From Flammulina velutipes (taxonomy: Eukaryota > Basidiomycota > Agaricomycetes > Agaricales > Physalacriaceae): a DNA stretch of 64,000 nucleotides. The position numbers and the translations under genes are program-made. The stretch is from the NCBI GenBank assembly GCA_011800155.1, contig CM022373.1:868001-932000 (forward strand). Reading direction: 5' to 3'. This document shows, in pieces, positions 45,794 through 58,442 of the stretch (the first letter of the stretch is position 1; every line of letters starts with the position of its first letter). The notes beneath the pieces are model-generated. The model was not told the origin of the DNA, made no database searches, and saw only the letters and a list, made by a program, of their open reading frames with translations.

Positions 45794-46718
45794 TCATGCT
45801 AACCTCAAAGCCTTTCCACGTTTCTCTAACCTTCGTTGAAGCGCCCATATGTCAACTATCTCTGAGATCTTAATCTCTAAGCGATCGAGGTATCTCGTAA
45901 GTTGGGCTTTCCCGGCTGCATCATCAGCAACCTCAACAACGCCCAGGAAGTCGTCGGTCCTAGGGCCCCAATCTATCGGCATGACATTCTCGATTCTCTC
46001 GTCGGTGAATAGGTTTCCTAAGTGGAAGTCGGAATACCTAGGTTTGAGAGTGAGTCCACGCGAAGTTGAATCGTAAAAACGACGCACATGAGCCCAACCT
46101 CGGTGGCGAATTTACTTAATCGCTGATAGAGGATCTCTCTTAGCATGCCCAATATTTCCTCTCCTCGTAGATCCTCGTTTTCAATATACCATTCGTAGAT
46201 AGGCTTGTATCCTGGGCTTCCTTTGGTCGGGAAGTCTTTGCGGACGTTTCTCAGTACGACGAAGTAGCGCGCGCCAGATACTTCGCTATGAAGCAGCAGC
46301 CCAACCTTAAGACGACGTTAGGAGCATTCATAAGACAGGAAGAACGTGCACGCCTTCTCCAGAAACCGAATTTCCTGCTTTGTTTTGGCAAAGACTTCCG
46401 AACCCCTGGGCGCGGTGACAACTTTCAAGATAGCGGCAGCATCCTTGAAACCGCCGACGATACTATACGTATCGGAGAAATGGCCTTGGTCCGCTGCCGA
46501 GAGAGGCTGGAGGTTGTACTGGGTAGGCCCAAGTTTAACCTTTTTTATTTGGCCTTTGACTTCCCGCACGGAGATAGTTGACGGGAATGGACTGTAGCAT
46601 GCGAGGATAAGTACATATATACTGATGAGAACAGAAGGAATACGTACAGTGCATTGGTGGATACTGCGGCCTGAAGGAAGATAAGGAGGAAGGCGGTCTG
46701 GATGGATGGAAATTTCAT
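45794..46718 (-). CDS. Kinase-like (APH/choline-kinase fold) protein with signal peptide
   Basis: The first exon gives a hydrophobic signal peptide (KFPSIQTAFLLIFLQAAV), so the protein should enter the secretory pathway. The second exon encodes an N-lobe-like segment with SIVGGFKDAAAILKVV, where the Lys of LKVV may be the ATP-binding residue. After an intron comes EILGMLREILYQRLSKFATE and then YSDFHLGNLF, which resembles the HxDxxxxN catalytic loop with Tyr-Ser before Asp, and PIDWG in the place of DFG. The protein ends soon after WALQRRLEKRGKALRLA, at about 255 residues. The introns are 46592-46647 (GT-AG), 46306-46353 (a GC-AG intron) and one just before YSDFH. Similar short kinase-like proteins are multiplied in mushrooms; substrate and activity are unknown. 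Confidence 0.68.
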
Positions 46719-47326
46719 ACCGTACGAGTCCAGCTCGTCAACGAGACAGCCTCAAGAGGAGGAGTTTTATAGTAGTCGTTGCCAATTGAACATATGAACT
46801 CGATTGACAATGTACGATTTCAGTGCCGTGCCTTGCCCTCCCGGGATACGAAGCACGTAGCGTGCATGGTCGATACGGATATTGAAGCCCAGTAGTTGTT
46901 ACTCTTAGACGTTAGTGACTGAGTTGCTGAAATGTCCTGTGTGTATAATGGTTGGTGGTAAAGACCGGATACCGGCACGGAAAAGCCGCCTTCTGAGAAC
47001 GACCACACGCGTCGTGTCCACCCTGCATCAAATCCAACTCTCTTCGTCCTCTCACTGGTGAATTCGATATCTGCCTTTACGTCGACTATAGGACTATTAC
47101 GCCACATTTGAACCTTTTACCTCCGGCAAATGTCACATTCTAACAACCAAGTCACGAAGATGGATGACTAGTTCTCGGCGTCTGATTCCTGAGCCTTTCA
47201 GCTCGTTATCATCCTTCGTTGTCACAAAGTGCTCGCGAGAAGAGATGCCGTCAGCACACGTGTAGACATCCTTTGTTCTATATCAACCTTAGGCGCCGAG
47301 TGTTCATCTCTTTCATTCTCTCTTCA
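46719..47326. other. Divergent intergenic region between the kinase-like gene and the sacsin-like gene
   Basis: This 608-bp region must hold both promoters. Only the kinase-like side shows a TATA box. A minus-strand open frame of 95 codons (46820-47107) has no recognisable family features. Confidence 0.55.
46764..46771 (-). promoter_or_regulatory. TATA box of the kinase-like gene
   Basis: TATAAAAC lies 46 bp before the ATG of the kinase-like gene on the minus strand. It supports the chosen signal-peptide start. Confidence 0.5.
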
Positions 47327-50300
47327 ATGCCGGAATCGTTTCGAGAACGGGTCGACACTGCGTCTGCCATCAAAGGAATCCTTGATAGTTATCCGTACGG
47401 CAATGGATTGGCTAGAGAAATCATTCAGAATTCGGATGATGCTGGCGCGACACGACAGGTATGACTCTTTCTAGTGTCGTTTCATGTCTTACCTTTTCAA
47501 AAGATACTCACTTTGGACTGCCGCCAACACCCCACCTCTTCTCTCGTTGACCCAGCTCTTGCTAGTACGCAAGGGCCTGCGTTACTGTGCGAGAATGACT
47601 CCGTCTTTCGTGAGAGCGACTGGGTCGCTTTGAGGACGATCCACGGCTCGAACAAGAAAGCTGATGAAAGGTGGCTCTCTCGCTTCTTCCCCATGACTAT
47701 TTCTAAGAGACGATACAGCAAAATCGGCAAGTATGGTCTAGGATTTAGATCCTGTTATCACGTACATACCCCGTTCGTTTCAATTGCTATCATCAATTGA
47801 TACCTCTGCAGATCACCGACAACCCACATATTCTTTCGGCCGGTAAACTCGTCGTCTTCGATCCGCACGAGGAATTTGCCCGACCTGGGGGCATATCGAT
47901 TGACATCTGCAAGGAGGGGGATGCGTATCCCAACCAACTCTCAGCCTTTCACCCATCCGGATCATCAATGGTCAATTTCAGCGGTACCATCATCCGTCTT
48001 CCACTTCGAACTCCCGAGCAAGCCTCCAGATCCAGGATTATGCCAAAGTCCTTCAGTTCCGATGACATACGCGGTCTCCTCCACGAGTTCATAGAAAAGG
48101 AGCTCGGTCTCATTATGCTCTTCTTGAAGCATATTCATTCCATTGAACTGAGGGAAATTAGCCCGCAGGGTGCTTTGTGCTCCCTCGGCAAAGTCTACAT
48201 CGACAAACCAGACTCGATCTCCCAGCAGCGCGCTATGAAACGGGATTTGCACGCTCGCTTTGAGACCTTCCGGTGTACGGTGGTTTCTACCCGCGGAGAG
48301 TCGACGACCGAGTCGACGACCTGGCGCATATGCCATTCAATCTCGTCTGAAATGGAGACTGCTCAGATCCTGTCTTTGAAGCTGGGTTACGACGCATCCC
48401 AGCGCTTGTCTAATGATAAGCTTTTCTCTCATGTAGCGCTTGCCTATCCTCTTCAACGATCCATCGATCGTGGGCGCTTGTTTACACTTCTCCCCCTTCC
48501 GATCTATACCGACTTACCGCTTCATCTACACGCCATCCTCGCGCTCACACCTGATCGTCAGGCGCTGAGGAACCGCGAGGAGACTGGCGCAGGCAACGAC
48601 TCGAGGGAACGGTATGTGTGCATTGTATTCTGTAAGCGCCATTGCTGATATCAATTCAAGGCTACTCATTGAGTGGAACCTCGCTGTCTTTGACACATTT
48701 GCTCCCCGGGCCTGGGCACGCCTGCTCGACGTTCTTGTCGAGCATAGCGAGACACTCGACATATGGAGCGCGTGGCCGGACAGCTCAAAGACCGGAAATA
48801 TGTACTGGGAAAACTTGCCCCATCAACTGGCTCTGGAGGTCGCCAAGCAGGACCTAGCTATCTTTCCCAAGATTGTGGCACAGGACGTAGGCTCGGGAAC
48901 CGTTTACGTAGGGCTCAGAGATAGCCTTGTCGCTTCCGCGGAATTCTCTGAAGGCGTTCTGCGAGTACTGGCAAAGGCAGGGTTGGTCATCATCCAGCCT
49001 CCTTTGTCGGTTCTTCGTCTGTTGAAGTTGGCCGATCACCAAATTCTCACGCGTAGCACTATTCACCGAGCCTTACAAGTTAGTGTCCTCTTTTTCATTC
49101 CCAACTGTTTCTCACCGAAGTCTACAGGCCCGCATCTCGCTTGTAGAGAACCTCGAGCCTACGCAGAAGATCCTGTTGTTGGATTTCCTCCTTGGACCCT
49201 ACACTCCCACCGCCCTCTACAACATTGTCGACCTCCCGTTGGTACCCACTGTCAGTGGTACATTTGTGGCACTCAGCCCGACCAACTCCGCGAACTACTC
49301 GTACATTCTGGCAACGAACGAAATGATAAAGTTGTTTAGACATCTTGACCCAACCATGATAGATGCGCCCACCCTCACTCCTCGTACTCTCTCTGTATTC
49401 CTGTCGCCATCATCGTTCTTGAATGCTGCCCCTTTGTCGCTCCATCGTCTGCAAATCCTCTTGGAGCAACAAATTTCACCCTCTATGGCGGGTACTTTTG
49501 CAGATCCCGATATGATTCAGTGGATCTGTTCTTTTTGGACGTGGGTGGAAGGACGTGGATCCTGGCTTCGAGTTCCGACTGCGCAGCAGCTTCATGCTGC
49601 CCTTGAGCGTCATGTTCTACTTCTTACCACGGCAGGACAACTCCGTGCTGTTCAATCGGGATATCTTGCAACAAGTGATCTGGACAATGAGACATGCAAC
49701 ATCTTGTGTGATATCGGGGTTCCGCTTCTCGACAAACGCGTCCCAGACGTGTTTCTGCGATCTCACAGAGTTGCCCGGGACCCAACCTATGTTGGTTATG
49801 TTCTGGAAACCCTCAACGCACACGCGGTTACCCAACTGTCGGACACCGATCGGCATGTCTTGCAGGCATACCTTGCCGCTGGGAAGCGCAAAGTACAATC
49901 ACAACATCTTTCCACCTATCAACTTTCTGTCCTCAAGGGACTCCCTATCTTCCCCGTCCTTCTATCAGGCTCAAACGAACCTGTAGCGGCCACGGCAGCA
50001 TTGTCAGGAAATATTGTCTTCGTCAAGACCACCAGCTGTCCTTTGCCTACCATTCATGCAGCCACTACGACATTTGTAGATGTTTCCGATCGTCAACCAT
50101 CCCGGGAGATTGCTCTCCTAGTCGACAACTTCGCATTTCTCCAAAGTCTCGACGAACTTGCCATATTGCGGTTGGCGGTCACCGTCTTAGCAAACCAGAC
50201 GGACGAGGACATGGACATCTTGATGTCGAGGATCGTGCGACGCTTGATGGATCTCGGAGACAGTCATATTCGGCAGCTCAAAGAGGTGGCGTTTGTCCTG

Positions 50301-53300
50301 GTAGAAGACGGCACGCGACGTGTTGCGTCGTTCGTTGTCGATCCGTACTCGAGTGTCCAGCCTCTTTTCAAGGGCGAGACGGACCGGATACCTGCTGGCC
50401 CGTACACGCGCGAATTATTTCCTCCCTTACAGCAGTTCCAGTTCTTCCTTCAAACCCTCACAGCAAGTGTAGTTCACGAACGAATTGGCTACATCTCCGC
50501 CAGATCTAGGAACGGAGATGCTGCTTTGTTCTCTAAAGCCACGTGCCTCCTCAATCTTCTTGCTTCCCAGTACCCACAGCTATCATCCACGCTGCAGGAT
50601 TCTGTTCTTCGAACTTCTGTGTGGATGCCGACTACCGCGAAGCGCTTGTGCAAGCCAGAGGGATGTCGTTCAGCGAGTAGCACGGAGGAAGAGCTACTCT
50701 TCGACCTGGCAATTCCTTTAGTCGCAGTGCAAATAAACTCCGCATCCCTTCGGAAAGCCTTAGGTTGGGATCCACTTCCCAGTCTAGAGGTGATACTTGA
50801 CCAAATGCGAAGATCGTTGGAGTTGGTGCCCTCCCAAAAGGCCGAAAAGAGGCTCAGATCCGTCATCAGCCATCTTGGGACACAATTCAACCAAGGTCTC
50901 ATCACACAAGCTCATTTATCTGCTATTGCAATGACTGTGGCTGGCAAGGCGTGGATACCTGTCGGTGGTCGTGGTTTCGCTCGTACTCATCATGCCGTTC
51001 TCTCGCAGTCTGAAGATGTAGACTTCCGTGGATCCTTCAGACGCGTACATTGCAGTTCATTCTCGAGTGATGTGATCCCTTTCTTGAAAGCCATGGGTTG
51101 CGAAGAAATGTGAGGTAACTTCTAAAACAAATCCTAACATTCTCTAATCACACAATCTTTAGGCCGACGCTCGGTGCGCTCGTGGAAGAGATTGCAACAG
51201 TCGTCAAATCCTCGTCCGTATATCAGAGTCACATCCTCCAGTTGCTTGAGCAGTGCTCAACCGTACTTTCGTCCTATTCCGACGAAACATGGCCATCCGA
51301 AGTTGACGACATTCTGATTCCCGTCACTTCTCAACATAAGTCGTCCATGTTCTTCCAGCCACTACACAGCGTGCATTATGACGATCTTCCCGCGTCCAGC
51401 ATCTCCAGCTACCCTGGCTATCCGTTTCGTTGCCACTCTTGGGTGTCAAAAGGACTTGCCCGAGGACTGAAGATTCCCTTCGCATCTGACCTCAGGTTTT
51501 CTGCGGATGGTGATGATGACGACCTTGACGATTTGGAGATGGGCGAAGATTTCTGCTCTCGAATATCCGGTGTTCTGAAAGATTACGACATTAATTACGC
51601 CATCAACGAGTTCATCGCGAATGCTGTTGATGCAGGCGCCACGCGACTCAGTGTAATTATTGACGAACGGAGCTTTGGGTCGAACGTCCTCTCTCCAGAC
51701 GTGGCTCGTTTCCAAGGTCCTGCTCTCGTTATATACAACGATGCCCTGTTCGAACCCAAAGATTTCGATGGGATACGCAATGTTGGGACTGGAGGGAAGA
51801 CGGAAGAGGCAGACACAATTGGAAGGTTCGGACTAGGCGCGCTGAGCCTGTTCCATTTTACAGATGTCAGTCATTCCCAAGCGTACATGTGTCTCACATT
51901 ACTCACCAGATTTTAGCTACCAATGATTGTCTCGGGAAGCAAAGCTATGTTCCTGGACCCTTCTGGTGAATATCTCCCGCGCAAAAATGGCAACCGTCGA
52001 ACATCAATACATCGTACCATTCATTCTTTATCCTCAAAATATCCAGATCAAATGGCGCCGTTCGAGTCTTTCGACGAATTTTCGAATTCAACAAATTATC
52101 TTTCTGGAGTATGCGATCATATAACAGTCTTCCAACTACTTTCTAACACTCTTTCTTAGACGGTTTTTCGGTTACCATTGCGCAAAGGACCGAGCAAGTT
52201 ATCATCAACATCGACAACTGCTCCCGACGTCATACAGCTACTGAAATCTTCTTACCTCGAACTCGCGTCCTCTGCACTGATGTTTACGCCCTTGGAGCAT
52301 GTAGACGCAGTAATGATCTCGCCCGAGAGAGATTTTGGCGACAGACTCGGGAAACGTCTATGGAGTGTCATCAAACATATCGAAAAGCCTATGCCAGCGC
52401 ATGTCGTGACCAAAGGGCATACCGTACAGCATGAAACGGTGCTAGTCACTACGTCGCGACCGCTGGACAGGACGCTTGACAAGCAACGTTGGTTCATCAG
52501 CCGACTTCACTATCCAGTGGCCCTCGTCCCATCCGAGCACACGACGGTTTTGGAACGGCACAAACTTTTGAGATCAGAGCGTGGTCTGCGTTGCGGATTG
52601 GCCTTTCCTTTACAGAATCGTACGGGTGTACGAACCCCATCATATCTGTTCTCGACCATGAGATTACCTGTCACTACCTCGTTGCCTGCCCATGTAGATG
52701 CTCAATTCGCCCTGTCGCCCGACCGTAGGTCCATCCGCCACGATCCGCCCGATCCCACTGGTCATCGCATTCCTGAGGCACAGTACAACAATTGGCTTTT
52801 GACCGAGCTGATCCCATTGGTGTACCACTACAGCCTTGCCCACATTGAGTCAGACAAGCGCGCCCCATGGTTATATTGGCCGGATGCACAGAAAGATGAA
52901 GTATCGCGCGCCGTGGTCAATGGATTCTTTGGATCACTGATGAAAACGGACCACGCCATCTTGCCGACTTCTCAAGGCCATCTTTTGAAGCCTTCCGATG
53001 CAGTTCTTGCGCACTCTGGGCATCCTCCCGCTCGTGTCTGCACCGTGCTCGCCACTTTCCACGACTCCAACCTTATTCAATCGCCGCCTTCCATTTCATC
53101 ACGCCTCAAGAATGGCGGGATGATACTTGCAAATCCTCAGTATGTCAGAGACGCTCTGACACTACGGCGCAACTCATTCTACAATTGGTGTCTTACGAAT
53201 GGAAAGACACGGCCCTTTATGGAAAGCATTCTTTGTTACCTGTTAGACGGGACAGTTTCGCCTTCTGGGTTGCCCCTTCTCCGTCTGCAAGATAGATCCA

Positions 53301-55902
53301 TCGTGGATGTTCCTGCTAGCAGCGCGATATCATACTATGTCCACGACCACGACCTATCCCACCTTCTCCCCGCCAATCGATTCCTTTCATTCAAATACAG
53401 TAAACATTCGAAGAAGCTGCTTGTTGCCAACTGTTCAGGTGTCTCCAATCTGACTGCGACGGCCGTCAATGCAATGATCAAGGAGAAGATCGGTGTTTCC
53501 TCCCGTCTGCTCCTGGCTCCTCCTTTGGTGGAATGGGTGCGAGAATTGTGGCGGACGATGTTGGATGACGAAACAGTGCCAAAGCTCGATACTTGCAGTA
53601 CTTTTGCAAGCCTTCCCCTGTTCCGGACGCACGATGATCAATATATATCACTGCAATTCGCCAAAAGTCACGCAGTTCTACCTCCTCCTTTTGACACGCT
53701 GGAGTCTTGGACATCCATCGCTGGCATCATCGATCAGCTAGGCATCATCATCCTTCCCGAGGATAGGCAGAACAAAGGCTTTTTCAAGGAGTACTTCTCT
53801 CTGGCCATTCTCGTTCAAAAGATGACTGACATGGGTACTTCTCTGAACAACCTTGGTGAAGAAGATCGGGCTACGCTCGCGCACTGGGTGAGGAGAGAAA
53901 TGGGCTCGGCATTCAGTGCTGCCAGAGATCAATATGCTCTGCGGAAGGCATATCGCTCTCTACCAGTCTGGCCAGCCAGACGTGGAGCGGCCAGTGTCCT
54001 GGTTTCGGCTGAAAATGTCGTTGTCCTTCCGAGGAATATCGCTTTGGATCTGGTACAGCCGTATCTCGTCCCTCACATCGCGTTTTCCGAGTTCTCCAAC
54101 GACTTAAAGAGCATGGAGTTTCGGGAGAAGATACAGAAGAATAAATTCGTCACTCATTCCGTCAACGCCATCGACGCCAAGAATATTAATAGCTATCTCC
54201 AGCTGCCCGACATACTACCTCCAGACAGAATTGTGTCGTACAAGACACTCTTGACGAGCCTTCTAGACATCACTTCGGAAATCCGAGTACCGGACGGAAA
54301 TCTTCATCTTCGTCGAGTTACCGATCTTTATGACGACACCAATCCTATCCTCATGTCTTCGCTTGCTGGGCATCCAGAATATTTCGTATACGCCGACTTC
54401 CGGGACCTGCAGAGACGCCTGATATTCGCAGGACTGCGTCACGTCATCACACCGGACGTCTACGAGACCTGTGTGCGCGTATTAGACGGGGACCTCAACT
54501 CACCGGGGGCAGGAAACACAACCGACGTGTATACTCAACGAGCAACTCTTTTATTCTCATATTTCAAAGAGCAGCTTCCGTTAGGTGTTTTGATGAGCGC
54601 GTGGAATGCCCTTCTGCTCCGTTTGCGAGGGCTGAAGTTTATTCCTCGGTTGGTTCACCGTCGAGACAGAGTAGTTTGGGACACCGTCCGGTATTCGACA
54701 TCTCATCCACTGATCGTTGCACCTCAAGACGTGGTCCTGCAGAAGGATTCACGCGTGTGCTGGACGCAGAATGTACTATGCGATGAGACGAGTATGCATG
54801 CCGTTCTTTTCCAGGCCAGTCCACCTGTGTTTGGTATAATCACCGTGGACTCCGTAGTGAGTTCAATATCCTCAATCTTTCACGAGACGATAAGCTGATG
54901 ATCTATAGGTCGCTCATCTCCTTGTTTTGACTCTTCAAGTTGCTGAGGATCATGCCGGAGATGTAGAACTCCTGGGTGATATTTCGGCTACCTATCGCTG
55001 GCTTGAAGACCACGATGACCCAGCCCAGGTATCGATGCTTCTGGCGCGACATAGCGACGATGCTATCTTCCTGAACGTCGACGACCCTCGCTCCCAGCAA
55101 TGGACATTCCTTCCTGCATCTGCTCTAGTTTTCGGTCTGGCCCTCGACGAGAACGGCTTGTTCACAGTGCGAGAGTACCTTTCTAGTCGAAAGGCCCTCC
55201 TCACACTCGCTGGCGTGCAGACGCTCTCTGTTCCGGCGTATCGCTCAGTAGCATCTACCGCCAGTACGGATGCTACGATTCGTGTCAAGTACGATGAAAT
55301 GCGATTGAGCGGAAAACACTGTGATGTTGTGTTCGAGCCGACGGAGGGGGACATTCCGCCAGACTCCCCAGATCGACTGAGGGCGCATATCTCTTTTCTG
55401 GCTGCGAATGTGCCACATTTGGATGAAGCTTTTGAATCTGACATGTCTGAAAGGGCGACGGGAAGGTATCATTTCAAAGGAACATTCTTTGGCGCGCACG
55501 CTGTGCTTGGTGAGAGACAATGATTGATTAATACGTGCGATCGACTTCTAACCTTGCTGTAGATTTCGTTTACACCCAGGATATTGTGTTGCAGACTCCG
55601 CAGACGTCTGAAGAACTTGGGGAATTGCTGGGCCACTTGCTTGACCTTTTAGAGACTGCTGATGCTTGGAGCATGCCCCGTCTTAAAGACCATGTTGGAG
55701 TTCTTATCATCCGCCATGGGCTCTTGACTCCGGAGACCAATTCTACCAGTGAGTGCTCCCAGATAATCCTATATTGACCAGTCAAACTAAATGGTGATGT
55801 GCAGTTCATAAAGATGCGCTGAAGTACGGGGCCTCTCAGTTGGTTGCGCTTTGCGAAGAGTTCGCGGAAAAGAACAGCCGGATTCTTTCAAGGCTAGGCT
55901 AG
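47327..55902 (+). CDS. Giant sacsin-like protein with two GHKL ATPase modules and a C-terminal BTB domain
   Basis: Sacsin is a large chaperone-like protein with Hsp90-type ATPase folds. The first module begins directly: AREIIQNSDDAGATRQ carries the N-box Glu, Asn and Asp, GPALLCENDSVF the next motif, and SKIGKYGLGFRSCYH the glycine loop. The second module, near 51.55 kb, has NEFIANAVDAGATRLSV, QGPALVIYNDALF and TIGRFGLGALSLFHFTD. Both modules are followed by long helical sacsin repeats with PLR and LSPDRRSIRH motifs. The C-terminal BTB domain has GKHCDVVFEPTEGD, LRAHISFLAANVPHLDEAFE and AVLDFVYTQ. The whole reads as one gene: the stop-like TGA near 51.11 kb is removed by an intron (donor in AT|GTGAGG) that rejoins EEM to PTLGALVEE. 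Estimated length is about 2,650 residues. A chaperone or ubiquitin-ligase adaptor role is inferred. Confidence 0.9.
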
Positions 55903-56982
55903 ACAATGCGCGAAGTGATTAGGTATCATTGATACATACGTCAAGTAGTTGCATTTCCAGAGTAACGTTGTGCTCCGATCCTATTGTAACATTAACTCGA
56001 ACTATGTCACCGAACACCATCTTCTGACGCTGTTCGCCCTTGCTTCAAGATGTTCAAAGATTGCTTCAGCAAACTCGTCTATCTGCACGAACACCAAGAC
56101 CTTGAGGTAGTATGTAATACGGTATCGTGTTTTTTTTTTTGATGAAACCCTAAATCGGACTATGCCTCTCACCACCACCATCATCATGGCTCTGGCTCTC
56201 CACCCCGATGTTCAGATTCGTCGCTTCCTGATATTCTCCTAGCCCAAAATCTACCCCCGACAAAGCGTTAAATCTCTTCGCAGAGTTTTCGCGACAAATT
56301 TTTTTTTGACGCGGGAGAGAGAAAAAAGTGAGTATCCGCAAGAAAGGTTCTGGTGTTTTATCCACTAACAGGCTTCCGTAGTCGGCAGACTTACCTGAAG
56401 ATGGCGAGATATATGAAAAAGGCAGAAGTTCTGCTCCAGCTCGACTAACATTCATCGAGGAGATAGGTGTGTACCATCGTAGCTTGACCATGGAAGTAAA
56501 ACGTCTGACGTTCTGTTGCAGGCCAGCACGCTAATCTCCTTGTCAAAAATTTTCTTCTACCGCCCGTCGACGTCCTCCTACGAAATGGCAAGTCCTCCTC
56601 CTCCTCGTCTTCTCCCATCTTTCTATGATGAACTCCTTTACACTACGTTTGCACGTCAGAATCACTTTGAGTACAGCTTGCTGTGCACTGATATGTAACA
56701 CTTTTTTTTCTGATCTCTCCCTCTCGTTTTCCACCTTTTAAACACAGAGGCTAACAGTTTTCTTCAGACATCTTGCTTGCCTAGATCAGAATAGACATAG
56801 TCTGACTATCTTGGTGCTTGTCGCACCCGAGAAGATTCGGGTATCCATTCGGGCTGACTGTTGTTGTGAGACTTTGCTCCTCCTCCTTCGCATGGAACCA
56901 ATGTATTCATTTTGATATTAGCGTTATGAATTCCTACTTTGTACAATGCCAATATCAACGACAAATATCCCTCCATATTACT
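55903..56982. other. Convergent intergenic region, with fragments of a possible broken gene
   Basis: This 1.08-kb gap lies between the 3' ends of the sacsin-like gene and the aminopeptidase. It contains the candidate coding fragments listed for 56160-56592, poly-T runs, and nothing else I can support. Confidence 0.5.
56160..56592 (+). pseudogene. Possible small broken or unannotated gene
   Basis: Plus-strand pieces look coding in changing frames. The first has SLPDILLAQNLPPTKR, the next LNLFAEFSRQIFF in another frame before a T9 run. After an intron-like GTGAGT...GTAG stretch come SADLPEDGEIYEKGRSSAP and LTFIEEI, which join over a clear GTGTGT...TGCAG intron to GQHANLLVKNFLLPPVDVLL. No single start-to-stop frame links them without a frameshift near the T9 run. 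It could be a decayed gene, a sequencing-length error in the T run, or chance. I do not recognise the family. Confidence 0.25.
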
Positions 56983-58381
56983 TCAGGCGGGAGGTGCCAG
57001 TTCATATGCAAAGGCGACTGCAATCTTGGCGAATTCCAATGAGTGTGACCAAGAAAACCCGGTGACGCTGGTGGTATCAGATGCACTGTGAATGTTGGGA
57101 TTGTCGTCGCCGGTGACGGCCTCGTAAGGGAACGTCGTGGGGTATCCAACCTTGTACCAGCTAGCATGGTCTGAGCAGGCATATCCGCACTAGGATACAC
57201 CGTGAGCACTGAGCATCCACAATCAAATAATCCAGGTCAGACTCACAGCTATGTCCATAGTCCATCCGAAAGTGGAATACGTGGTGATGAGCGATCCGAG
57301 GAAGGTATTCAGGCTCTTGTCGATATAGTCGGCCTGGAGAGCAAAGACTTCCTTGGATCCAGGACGGAAGCTAACCAATTTATCTTTAGTGGGGCTTGGG
57401 GATTCATGGCGAGCTTTGCTTACTATCCTGACATGTCCAATTCCATGAATGCTTTGACGTCTACACCTTTGCTAGCGTAACTCGAAGCAATGTCTTGGGA
57501 ACCCAACAGGCCCACCTCCTCGCCGGCATACCAGTGGAACTCGACAGGAGTAGAAGGCTTATAGCCGGCGGCGACGAGCGCACGGAGAGCCTCAATGAGG
57601 TTAACTGAGCCGGTACCGTCGTCGTCGGCTCCTGGGGCGCGACCACTGGATGGGCTGTTCAAGTTGATCGAGTCCATGTGCGATCCCAAGATGGTCACTG
57701 GCGACGACGCGCTGGACCCCTGGAATTTGGCGATGATACTAGGCTGTCTCCAGCTGTGTGTATAGAGTGCCACGCTGATATCGCTGCGACCGCTGATGAT
57801 CTAATCACCGCCTGGTTGTCAGAGAAGTTGCGGCAAGTGAGGTGAGGACGAAACTCACACTGGCGACGGTGCTGCGGATGTATTCGCTAGCCTGGGCACC
57901 AGTGGTGGATGTGTAGTATCTGTTGTTGAAGGCTGTGAGAGAAGAGAGGTATCCTTGCATCCGTGAAGTGGACACGGTAGACAGGATGGCTTTGACGGCC
58001 GTTTGGTGGGAAGGCGTGGGGACTTCTCATATGGTGAGTGACGAAGATCAACCGAAGATATGGAGAGCTTACATGCAGCTGCAGCGGCTAACCTCTGGCC
58101 TTTTGGGAGGTTTTGCTCGCGTTCGTACACATGTGACACGTCGAACTGGATTTTCCGTTAGAGTGATTCACCGTTTCGACTGCCCCACGTACGAATTTGA
58201 CGCCCTGGCGCATAAGGTCCAGTTTCTCGTCCTCCGTCTTCCAGACAGGATCCTCGTTCTCTGCCAGACTGAGAAGGCGGAGACCCTTGTCGATGTTTGA
58301 GACGATCTCATCGTGTGCGATGGGGACCGCGTTGGCCACTGCACACAGGAGGGCGAGGGAGGCGGCGAACTGGAAACGCAT
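56983..58381 (-). CDS. Secreted leucine aminopeptidase, peptidase family M28
   Basis: This is an extracellular zinc exopeptidase that removes N-terminal residues from peptides. A signal peptide (RFQFAASLALLCAVANAV) is followed by a pro-region up to VSHVYEREQNLPKGQRLAAA. Catalytic-domain ligands are visible: His in GSHMDS, Asp in GADDDGTG, the Glu pair in WYAGEEVGLLGS, Asp in FMELDMSGY, and His in CGYACSDHASW, which also holds the paired cysteines typical of the Aeromonas-like group. The end is SHSLEFAKIAVAFAYELAPPA. Around 380 residues. At least five introns; the one after LDMSGY uses a GTAAGC donor inside GGATA|GTAAGC. A TATA box 55 bp upstream supports the start. Nutrition by peptide breakdown is the likely role. 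Confidence 0.93.
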
Positions 58382-58435
58382 GGAGGAGTTGGACGGTCAA
58401 ATGCGACTGCTTCGAGATGCATGTGGATGTGCGAG

Positions 58436-58442
58436 CTTTATA
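58436..58442 (-). promoter_or_regulatory. TATA box of the aminopeptidase gene
   Basis: TATAAAG lies 55 bp before the aminopeptidase ATG on the minus strand, fitting a core promoter. Confidence 0.5.

Noticed and set aside
51111..51113. Stop codon suggesting two separate sacsin-like genes
   Set aside because: A good intron starts two bases before the TGA's end of frame (AT|GTGAGG...TTTAG) and rejoins the frame, so one gene is preferred.
56150..56491. Minus-strand open frame of 113 codons
   Set aside because: The plus strand shows a better intron and more protein-like pieces in the same place; this frame has no recognisable features.
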